Source: a virus. Taken from it: a stretch of 29,190 bases of DNA. A model generated the notes under the pieces. The model was not told where the DNA came from. It ran no database searches and was given only the letters and a program-made list of their open reading frames with translations. Numbering within the stretch: position 1 is the first letter of the stretch; every line of letters starts with the position of its first letter. Below, piece by piece: positions 23,431 through 29,190 of the stretch. The stretch covers positions 1 through 29,190 of the IMG/VR virus record IMGVR_UViG_3300036817_000494; one strand, 5' to 3'. The position numbers and the translations under genes are program-made.

Positions 23431-25647
23431 TTACATTTTCGTTACCAGTTCAGCTAAAGCCGCAGCACGATTAAGGATTTTCCTAGCTTTCGCCTGATAC
23501 GATGGCTCTGCAGAAAATATTTCTCCTTTGGACGTTCCGCGTAGCCATTTGCCATTAAAACAACTTTTACCACCGGCCATTAGGTGCATAGCTTCTCCAC
23601 GGCTGATGGTGACACCAGTCGTCAGAAGAATCTCGTCGATAGTTTTTTCTATCGCGGGGTTTTGCTCCGGCTTACCGTGAATGAATTTCGCCCTTTTTGG
23701 TGGTTTTGGCTTCCTGATTCGTTTTGCTAATTCGCGTTTTTCACGTCGGCTTAGTGGTTTTGTTAAATCGAGCTCTGGTGGCTCGCGTTCGCTTCCCGTA
23801 CAGTTATTGACAGAACTCCGAGAGGGCGCAGGAGCGCCCTTAACGTCAACGGCCAAATCAACGGCACGCTTCGGCACAATTTTCCACTGCGTTAGCCGGG
23901 TTAAAATCGGGGTACCAGCACCGACAGCGGAATCGTACACGCCACGGATGCAGACGGTTTCCTCACCATACTGGTTAAACTCGGCGCGCGATTCATACAG
24001 CGTGCGCACCTGCAAATCATCGCGACGGACAAACGGGCCACCCTGCGCATTAACGTAACCAGCCCAGTCACCGGCGTCAGCGGCATCATGGACGGCGGCA
24101 AATTCAACGCTCAGACCGTGCGCGGTCTCGGTATCGGCGAGACGACGCAATTCACGGTAGACCGTCACCGGCGCACCGCCGATAAACTGGAATTGACGAA
24201 TGTGCCAGCGCGCCGCCCATGCTGATACAGCGGGGGCTGTCTCTTTCAGCAGCTCACCGCTTTCGTCATCGGTTTCACCATCAAGAGCATAGCCGTCGAT
24301 ATTTTTCGAAATGTATTTAGCAACATAGCCGGTAGCGCTGCCTTTTTCCGGGTCAATGGCCTCGGCATGAAAGCGCGCTTTTTTGGCTTTATCGCTTCTC
24401 AGTTCGTGGCGGTCTTCCTCCCACGCATAATCGCGGATGATGAGGCGCACGCGCTCGACGTCTTCCGGCAACATGAACATAAGCATGTGCCAGTGTGGCG
24501 TTCCGTCGTGATGAGGTTCGGCAACACGGATGCCGAAAATGCGGATTTCTTCCCGATGTAACTTGGCACGAATGCGCGCCCAAAGACCGGTGAGATAACT
24601 CTGCGTGTCCGACGGGCTGGCTCCTTTCCATTTGGTGTTACGGTAACCCGCCTTAGTTGTGGCGTGATATTTTGACGGCGCGGTCAGGGTATAAAACTCA
24701 CCGACATAACCGAGTTCATTACAGATATTTTCAAACCCACGGATGCGGGTCATCAGCTCGCAGCGACGTATCGCAGGGTTAGCGACCGAGCCATCGTATT
24801 TTTCAATCAGGCTGATGCGGTTGCCGTCTTCGTCTTCGAGATCCAGCCCCTTGAGAAATTCACGCGTGCGGCGCTTCTGCTCGCGCCAGTCTGTCACGCA
24901 GTTTTTACTCGCGTAGACATGTCTTTTCTTGCTGACGTTGCCAGCGGCAATGTGCAGGTGTTCGCGCCATGCAGCCGCAATGCGCCGTAATCGGCCACGC
25001 CACCAAACCTCATTAAACATGCGAGTGATAGCAGGGGCTATTTCATCCTCACCAACATATTTCTTTGTCACCCTCTCCCAATGCGGCGGGGTAACATTGA
25101 ATTGCAGGGAAATGAAACCGGCTCGCATGTACCAGGTGTACAGCGTTTTGAGCTCGCTAAATCCGGTGTCATCAATGTCAGCCAGTTCAGCACGAATGAA
25201 ATTAGCGATATCAGCAGCCAGCAGGTCAATATCGGCGCGCGACATATCAGGGAGGCGGTTATATCTGGCGACCATATTGACCATGCGTGAAGCCAGATAT
25301 TGCATAAGCTCAGTATCAAAATGACCACCAAAAACAGCGGTTGATACGTTACTGTTGATACCCACGCACTCATATTTTTTTGCGACCAGTTCAAGACGTG
25401 GCAATGCCTTTTTACAGAAGCTGATTAAAAAGGCATTGGCTCGTTGACTGCCCTGATTTTGCTCCAGCACAGCAGCGGTGCGATAAACGTCAAAGCGCAC
25501 GCACTCGGGCTGGAGAGAATGCACTTTTCTCGCATGCAGCAAAGCCGCGAACATACGGTCGCGGCGATGCTGTTGGTCATAGGTAAGATATGGGCTGGCT
25601 ATTGCCGACCGTGAAGCATTCCACGGGTAAGCGAATTGAACCGCCAA
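23431..25647 (-). CDS. A: Rolling-circle replication initiator gpA
   Basis: A 738-residue HUH-family nickase of the P2 A type (761 in P2). The metal-binding HUH motif is DGTPHWHMLMF (H385, H387) and the two catalytic tyrosines are Y441 and Y445 in GYVAKYISKNIDGY, the YxxxY spacing used in turn by P2 A for nicking and rejoining. The N-terminal 300 residues are the family domain with the CxT-type SKNCVTDWREQ block near 248. A acts in cis on an origin within its own gene; see the site at 23807. It follows the zinc-finger gene by one base and ends 118 bases before tum. Confidence 0.96.
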   Translation of the reverse strand: MAVQFAYPWNASRSAIASPYLTYDQQHRRDRMFAALLHARKVHSLQPECVRFDVYRTAAVLEQNQGSQRANAFLISFCKKALPRLELVAKKYECVGINSNVSTAVFGGHFDTELMQYLASRMVNMVARYNRLPDMSRADIDLLAADIANFIRAELADIDDTGFSELKTLYTWYMRAGFISLQFNVTPPHWERVTKKYVGEDEIAPAITRMFNEVWWRGRLRRIAAAWREHLHIAAGNVSKKRHVYASKNCVTDWREQKRRTREFLKGLDLEDEDGNRISLIEKYDGSVANPAIRRCELMTRIRGFENICNELGYVGEFYTLTAPSKYHATTKAGYRNTKWKGASPSDTQSYLTGLWARIRAKLHREEIRIFGIRVAEPHHDGTPHWHMLMFMLPEDVERVRLIIRDYAWEEDRHELRSDKAKKARFHAEAIDPEKGSATGYVAKYISKNIDGYALDGETDDESGELLKETAPAVSAWAARWHIRQFQFIGGAPVTVYRELRRLADTETAHGLSVEFAAVHDAADAGDWAGYVNAQGGPFVRRDDLQVRTLYESRAEFNQYGEETVCIRGVYDSAVGAGTPILTRLTQWKIVPKRAVDLAVDVKGAPAPSRSSVNNCTGSEREPPELDLTKPLSRREKRELAKRIRKPKPPKRAKFIHGKPEQNPAIEKTIDEILLTTGVTISRGEAMHLMAGGKSCFNGKWLRGTSKGEIFSAEPSYQAKARKILNRAAALAELVTKM
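23807..23840 (-). other. Probable rolling-circle origin inside gene A
   Basis: The minus strand reads CTCGGAGTTCTGTCAA (23822-23807). I recall the P2 origin nick region as CTCGGAGTCCTGTCAA, differing at one base. Immediately 5' is a seven-pair hairpin AGGGCGC-TCCT-GCGCCCT (23840-23823). Position, late in gene A, agrees with P2 and 186. Confidence 0.82.
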
Positions 25648-25648
25648 C

Positions 25649-25870
25649 TCATACCCCCCGATAATGTTTAGATTTCAATTCGGTGACCTCCTGACAGGTC
25701 ACGCAAAAGGCCACACCCGGAATCGCAATGCGGCGAGCTTCCGGGATTGGTGCGTCACATTCTTCGCAAAGAAAACGGGAAGGTGCAGCGATACGGCTGC
25801 GCGCGTTGCTGATATGGCGTTCGCGGTCTTCCTGCTCGCGCAGTTGTGCTAAATCCATTGCGTCGGCCAT
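25649..25870 (-). CDS. TraR/DksA-type C4 zinc-finger protein
   Basis: A 73-residue protein with CEEC (near 35-38) and CVTC (near 56-59), the four-cysteine zinc finger of TraR/DksA proteins. TraR-like phage proteins bind in the RNA polymerase secondary channel and mimic DksA with ppGpp. The helical N-terminus (MDLAQLREQEDRERHISNAR) carries the acidic residues expected at the tip. P2-like phages have a similar gene just before A. It overlaps the upstream gene by one base (TAATG). Confidence 0.9.
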   Translation of the reverse strand: MADAMDLAQLREQEDRERHISNARSRIAAPSRFLCEECDAPIPEARRIAIPGVAFCVTCQEVTELKSKHYRGV

Positions 25871-26097
25871 TAGTGCAGCTCCTGTGATTCATTCTCAAAG
25901 CGAGTGGCTTCACGGCGCAGCAGTTCGGCGGCTTCGGTACCGCTCATACCCTCTTTGGTGATATGAATCGCCAGCGCCTCAAGGCGGATTGAAACTGCGA
26001 GCGCACGGTCTTTGCGCTCTTCTTTTTTTGCATCGGTCAGCAATACGCCCAGCGCATCACTATCAGTGTTAAAACTACGGATTTCGGTATTACGCAT
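25870..26097 (-). CDS. Small early protein (DUF2732-like)
   Basis: A 75-residue soluble protein, mostly helical and charged, with DALGVLLTDAKKEERKDRALAVSIRLEALA and EGMSGTEAAELLRREA. It resembles the small P2-group early protein annotated as DUF2732; function unknown. Coupled by TAATG to the zinc-finger gene and followed by A, so it belongs to the early pR operon. Confidence 0.8.
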   Translation of the reverse strand: MRNTEIRSFNTDSDALGVLLTDAKKEERKDRALAVSIRLEALAIHITKEGMSGTEAAELLRREATRFENESQELH

Positions 26098-26164
26098 AAT
26101 TAACTTTCCTGATTTCGGGCAATAAGAAGCCCGGCGGGTTTACGCCATTGAATTTCTGTTTGGA

Positions 26165-26503
26165 TTAATTCGGCATGGTTAGCCGTTTGGGAAATAAACT
26201 CACCACTACACGAAAATGATTCATCGCTGTAATAAGCGCCTTTTTCTCGTCAGTAGTCAGCTCACTTAATTCGAGCTCATGACGAGCCGCCGGTATTTTT
26301 GCCAGAAAGAAAATAGCGGCCAGCGCCCGATTATTCTCTTCAAATTGTGGGTCACGTTTATCACGCATATCATCGACAAAACGCTCAACCTCTTTCCAGC
26401 TATCGCCCCAATATCTCGCGCGCAATTCAGCCACATGATTGAGACCCGCCAGACGTTCACCTGCTTTTAGCGGAACAGTCGCGGAAACAGCTTCGATAGC
26501 CAT
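26165..26503 (-). CDS. Early protein of unknown function (DUF5347-like)
   Basis: A 112-residue protein with GERLAGLNHVAELRARYWGDSWKEVERFVDDMRD and NNRALAAIFFLAKIPAARH..L, which I associate with the P2/186-group family DUF5347. Predicted all-helical and cytoplasmic; no catalytic motif seen. In 186 the genes after fil include dhr (depression of host replication), so this may be a positional counterpart, but I cannot assert it. The start has GGGGGA upstream and overlaps fil by 37 bases. Confidence 0.8.
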   Translation of the reverse strand: MAIEAVSATVPLKAGERLAGLNHVAELRARYWGDSWKEVERFVDDMRDKRDPQFEENNRALAAIFFLAKIPAARHELELSELTTDEKKALITAMNHFRVVVSLFPKRLTMPN

Positions 26504-26667
26504 GATTCCCCCTGTTTTTGAATGGAGAGGCCAGCAAGTAAATCAGCCTGTGAGCGACTCGGGTGCCAGCGCTTGCCGTTCTTACCTGCGATCCAGCCGT
26601 GGCCGTAGTGCATGCCGGGGCTTTGCTTAACGAGCAGAGACGCGAATGACGGTTCACTTTTCAGCAT
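26467..26667 (-). CDS. fil: Filamentation protein Fil family
   Basis: A 66-residue protein with SPGMHYGHGWIAGKNGKRWHPSRSQADLLAGL, the block typical of 186 Fil. 186 Fil blocks cell division when expressed. The ATG at 26667 has GAGG five bases upstream; the GTG two codons earlier is too close to it. It lies directly after cII and its end overlaps the next gene. Confidence 0.85.
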   Translation of the reverse strand: MLKSEPSFASLLVKQSPGMHYGHGWIAGKNGKRWHPSRSQADLLAGLSIQKQGESWLSKLFPRLFR

Positions 26668-26674
26668 ACGCACC

Positions 26675-27184
26675 TCAAATCAGCCCGAAGGATGCGCCAA
26701 TACCGCTCATGGTATCGACCACGCTCGACATAGCAGGATTAGCCTGCAGACGCGCATGCAGCGCCAGAGCCGACAACGACAACATGCGAATGCCAGCGTT
26801 AACGCTTTCAATCATGTTGTGCTTACGGGCGGAGGTCAGGCGCTCATCAGAGACCGCACCGCTCGCCAGTTCGCCGAGTTCACGCATTGCGCGCATCACG
26901 TAAGACTGCAGCTTATCTTTCGCCAGTTCGTTGACTGGCACGCATGGCAGGCAATGAATCTGAGCCAGAAAACCATCAACGAGGGTTGAGTCTTCGGTCA
27001 GGTCAGTCAGTAGCCACAATTCAGGCGGCGTAAATTGGTGAGGCTGTTCCGGGTTGAGCTTGTTACGTAACGTCTGAACATTCATACCCGCACGCTCGGC
27101 CAGCTTCGCCATGTTTTGACGCTGCGCAAAAGCGCGGCATGCTTCGTCATAGTGGGGATGTTTGGAAACCTGAAAATCAAACAT
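26675..27184 (-). CDS. cII: CII establishment regulator (186 type)
   Basis: A 169-residue protein, the same length as 186 CII, of the phage CP76/CII family. The N-terminal helix-turn-helix (LAERAGMNVQTLRNKLNPEQ, residues 27-46) is clear, followed by the conserved FTPPELWLLTDLTEDSTLVDGFLAQ. The C-terminal helical half mediates tetramerisation in 186. CII activates the establishment promoter pE directed at cI, which in 186 lies between cII and apl; here the cII-apl gap is only 30 bases, so pE would overlap coding sequence. Confidence 0.93.
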   Translation of the reverse strand: MFDFQVSKHPHYDEACRAFAQRQNMAKLAERAGMNVQTLRNKLNPEQPHQFTPPELWLLTDLTEDSTLVDGFLAQIHCLPCVPVNELAKDKLQSYVMRAMRELGELASGAVSDERLTSARKHNMIESVNAGIRMLSLSALALHARLQANPAMSSVVDTMSGIGASFGLI

Positions 27185-27214
27185 GTTGCATCCTTAAAAT
27201 TCACATAAAGTGAA

Positions 27215-27478
27215 TTAAGCGCCGATGACGAGTTGAAAACGGGAATGACCCAACGCCTTACGCATTTGCTCTTCTTTCCAGCGCGCGTAGTAGATACGAA
27301 TCGGACCACCGGCTTTTTTGCAGCCTTTACGTATAACACGCTGCTCGATTGGTACGCATGGGTTGTCGCCAGTTGTCCAGCGATACGCGGTGCGCTCAGA
27401 AACGCCCTCTAACTCTGCAAACTGCTGCAGGGTAACGACTGGTGCGGGGATTTTGATGATTGCGATTTCAGAAGCCAT
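27215..27478 (-). CDS. apl: Apl excisionase and early repressor
   Basis: An 87-residue protein almost identical to my recollection of 186 Apl (87). The helix-turn-helix is TLQQFAELEGVSERTAYRWTTG (about residues 16-37), followed by a basic wing region (IRKGCKKAGGPIRIYYARWKEEQ). Apl bends att DNA to promote excision and tones down pR and pL. First gene of the lytic pR operon, with a leader of about 80 bases. Confidence 0.95.
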   Translation of the reverse strand: MASEIAIIKIPAPVVTLQQFAELEGVSERTAYRWTTGDNPCVPIEQRVIRKGCKKAGGPIRIYYARWKEEQMRKALGHSRFQLVIGA

Positions 27479-27495
27479 ATTGCATGATTCCTAAA

Positions 27496-27525
27496 TTGAT
27501 AACATTCAGACAATGAGTGCATAGT
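27496..27525 (+). promoter_or_regulatory. Candidate lysogenic promoter pL
   Basis: TTGATA (27496-27501), 18 bases, CATAGT (27520-27525). It would transcribe cI-int and face pR, the convergent arrangement known in 186. The -10 is imperfect, so low confidence. Confidence 0.35.
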
Positions 27526-27528
27526 TTT

Positions 27529-27552
27529 TGCCGACGTTTGCCACTCACTGCC
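27529..27552. promoter_or_regulatory. Three TGCC direct repeats phased at 10 bp (likely Apl sites)
   Basis: TGCC starts at 27529, 27539 and 27549 (TTGCCGACG, TTTGCCACTC, ACTGCCACCG), exactly ten bases apart, with a looser TGCA at 27518. Apl of 186 binds direct repeats spaced about one turn between pR and pL; the location fits. Confidence 0.6.
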
Positions 27553-27564
27553 ACCGTTCATAGC

Positions 27565-27588
27565 GATACTAATATTAATTTTAGTATC
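27565..27588. promoter_or_regulatory. CI operator at pR
   Basis: A perfect inverted repeat GATACTAA (27565-27572) and TTAGTATC (27581-27588) around an 8-base AT core. It covers the -10 and spacer of pR, as expected for repression by a CI dimer. Confidence 0.75.
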
Positions 27589-27594
27589 TAGCAA
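27566..27594 (-). promoter_or_regulatory. Lytic promoter pR
   Basis: Minus strand: TTGCTA (27594-27589), 17 bases, TAGTAT (27571-27566). Transcription would start near 27558 and run into apl, cII, fil and the replication genes. The promoter is buried in the inverted repeat. Confidence 0.75.
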
Positions 27595-27601
27595 CACAGG
27601 A

Positions 27602-28186
27602 ATGCTAATTTTGATGATTGAGACCAATTTTAATAACGAGGCATTACTAAATAGAATCTGCGAGGTTTATGGATTTACTCAAAAAATCCAACTCGCTAAT
27701 CACTTCAAAATCGCAGCCAGTTCCTTACAGAACCGCTATACGCGGGGCAACATGTCGTACGATTTTGCTGTGCATTGCGCGCTTGAAACTGGCGTAAGCC
27801 TTAAATGGCTGATGACTGGTGAGGGAGAGAAAAACCTGTCAGCTAATGAACCTCAACACTCAAAGGAGCTTCCTTTATTCGAATTAAGTGAAGGTGAGTT
27901 ATCCAATATTGGTACCCTTTCGTTTGACCAGCAGCTTTTCACTAAGCAGCCGAAAAAGGGTGCCTCTGTGAAAAGCGATAACAGCACCTATGTAATCGAG
28001 CAGGAGTCCTCTTTGTCTGATGGCCTTTGGTTAGTAGATATTGAAGGCGCATTGAGCCTTAGGGAAATAACCGTTTTGCCTGGTAAAAAATTACATGTAG
28101 CCGGTGGAAAAGTACCGTTTGAGTGCGGAGTTGATGACATCAAAATGATTGGTCGTGTGGTGGGTGTATACAGCGAGGTTAATTGA
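27602..28186 (+). CDS. cI: Prophage repressor CI (186 type)
   Basis: A repressor of about 190-194 residues similar to 186 CI (192). The N-terminal DNA-binding domain has LNRICEVYGFTQKIQLANHFKIAASSLQNRYTRGNMSYDFAVHCALETG; the C-terminal oligomerisation domain has SSLSDGLWLVDIEGAL and LPGKKLHVAGGKVPFECGVDD, ending VVGVYSEVN as in 186. There is no LexA-type cleavage site, in line with inactivation by Tum rather than RecA. Start is uncertain: ATG 27602 touches the AGGA, so ATG 27614 is the better start. Its stop overlaps int by one base. Confidence 0.95.
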   Translation: MLILMIETNFNNEALLNRICEVYGFTQKIQLANHFKIAASSLQNRYTRGNMSYDFAVHCALETGVSLKWLMTGEGEKNLSANEPQHSKELPLFELSEGELSNIGTLSFDQQLFTKQPKKGASVKSDNSTYVIEQESSLSDGLWLVDIEGALSLREITVLPGKKLHVAGGKVPFECGVDDIKMIGRVVGVYSEVN

Positions 28187-29190
28187 TGACTGTCCGTAAA
28201 AATCCTGCTGGCGGCTGGATTTGCGAGCTCTACCCAAACGGTGCAAAAGGCAAACGTATCAGAAAGAAATTCGCCACTAAGGGCGAGGCGCTGGCGTTTG
28301 AGCAGTACACCGTTCAAAACCCGTGGCAGGAAGAAAAGGAAGACAGGCGCACGTTAAAAGAGCTGGTTGATTCATGGTATAGCGCTCATGGCATTACACT
28401 AAAAGACGGCTTGAAACGCCAGTTAGCCATGCACCATGCTTTTGAGTGTATGGGCGAACCACTCGCACGCGATTTCGATGCGCAGATGTTTTCCCGCTAC
28501 CGAGAAAAACGGTTAAAAGGTGAGTATGCCCGTTCAAACAGGGTGAAAGAGGTATCGCCTCGCACGCTTAATCTTGAGTTGGCCTACTTCCGGGCAGTGT
28601 TCAATGAGCTAAACCGCCTCGGAGAATGGAAGGGTGAAAACCCACTGAAAAATATGCGCCCATTCCGCACAGAAGAAATGGAAATGGCCTGGCTAACTCA
28701 CGACCAAATTTCGCAACTGCTCGGAGAGTGTAAACGGCATGACCACCCTGATTTAGAAACTGTGGTAAGAATTTGTCTCGCCACTGGCGCACGGTGGTCT
28801 GAGGCCGAGAGCCTGAGAAAAAGCCAGCTTGCGAAATACAAAATCACATACACCAACACGAAAGGCAGAAAAAACCGCACCGTTCCAATTAGCAAAGAGC
28901 TCTATGAGTCTCTACCTGATGATAAAAAAGGCAGGTTGTTTAGTGATTGTTATGGTGCGTTCCGGTCTGCTCTGGAAAGAACAGGTATTGAATTACCGAC
29001 AGGGCAACTGACCCACGTTTTGCGTCATACCTTCGCCAGTCACTTTATGATGAATGGTGGTAATATACTAATCTTACAACGTGTGCTAGGCCATACCGAT
29101 ATTAAAATGACTATGCGATATGCTCACTTTGCGCCAGAACATCTTGAAGATGCAGTGAAGTTAAACCCTTTAACACAGATGACATCTTAA
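28186..29190 (+). CDS. int: Tyrosine integrase
   Basis: A 334-residue site-specific recombinase close to 186 Int (336). ATG 28186 overlaps the cI stop as TGATG; a TTG one codon earlier is less likely. Residues 1-60 form the arm-binding region, about 60-160 the core-binding domain, and 165-325 the catalytic domain, with R203 (TGARWSE), K226 (TKGRK), H277-x-x-R280 (HVLRH), H303 (LGHTD) and nucleophile Y312 (MRYAHF). Co-expression with cI ensures integration when lysogeny is chosen; excision needs Apl. The attachment site should lie just beyond the window. Confidence 0.97.
   Translation: MTVRKNPAGGWICELYPNGAKGKRIRKKFATKGEALAFEQYTVQNPWQEEKEDRRTLKELVDSWYSAHGITLKDGLKRQLAMHHAFECMGEPLARDFDAQMFSRYREKRLKGEYARSNRVKEVSPRTLNLELAYFRAVFNELNRLGEWKGENPLKNMRPFRTEEMEMAWLTHDQISQLLGECKRHDHPDLETVVRICLATGARWSEAESLRKSQLAKYKITYTNTKGRKNRTVPISKELYESLPDDKKGRLFSDCYGAFRSALERTGIELPTGQLTHVLRHTFASHFMMNGGNILILQRVLGHTDIKMTMRYAHFAPEHLEDAVKLNPLTQMTS

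Noticed and set aside
27602-27613. ATG at 27602 as the certain start of cI
   Set aside because: The AGGA directly abuts this ATG, leaving no spacer; ATG 27614 is at least as likely, so the start was left open.
1-29190. tRNA genes, insertion sequences and attachment sites
   Set aside because: I found no tRNA-like fold, transposase or IS end. The prophage core starts and stops exactly at gene ends, so att sites cannot be identified here.

Overview
The window is almost a whole temperate phage genome of the P2/186 group (Peduovirinae), as a prophage of an enterobacterium. It runs from the stop codon of late gene D (position 1) to the stop codon of the integrase (position 29190). Gene order, overlaps and protein sequences follow coliphages P2 and 186. 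The attachment sites and an ogr/B-type late activator gene are not visible and should lie just outside. The host genus cannot be fixed from the sequence; Enterobacterales is the safe statement.

Layout. Positions 1-16819 (minus strand) hold the late genes read from right to left: O-N-M-L (capsid and terminase small subunit), X, a lysis cassette (pinholin-like protein, SAR endolysin, LysA, nested spanins LysB/LysC), R-S (tail completion), V-W-J-I-H-G (baseplate and fibre), then FI-FII-E(+E')-T-U-D (sheath, tube, chaperones, tape measure, tail tip). Positions 16985-20519 (plus strand) hold the divergent packaging operon P-Q. A second, shortened terminase-like ATPase gene sits between P and Q. 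A terminator and a 19-base cos sequence of the 186 type follow.

Positions 20875-22791 are an AT-rich cargo region between cos and the early genes. P2 carries its anti-phage genes tin and old at this spot. Here it holds a two-gene operon (soluble protein plus two-helix membrane protein) and a separate two-helix membrane protein with a large exported domain; I cannot assign any of the three. Positions 22873-27478 (minus strand) are the early genes: a LexA-controlled Tum/DinI-type antirepressor, replication initiator A with a likely origin inside it, small early proteins, Fil, CII and Apl. Positions 27602-29190 (plus strand) are the lysogeny genes cI and int, transcribed against apl.

How it works together. 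CI holds the lysogenic state by covering pR. DNA damage should free the LexA box at 23334, allowing Tum to antagonise CI; pR then drives apl, cII, fil and gene A. A nicks the origin for rolling-circle replication, the concatemer is cut at cos by P/M, and the late operons build the particle. Lysis looks like a hybrid of a lambdoid-21/P1-style pinholin plus SAR endolysin with P2-style LysA/B/C.

Points most worth a second look are the cargo operon at 21006-21883, the ATPase-only terminase paralogue at 18754-19500, the three-cysteine endolysin, the dual-start architecture of the Tum gene, the conserved -1 frameshift site in E, and the 10-bp phased repeats in the genetic switch.
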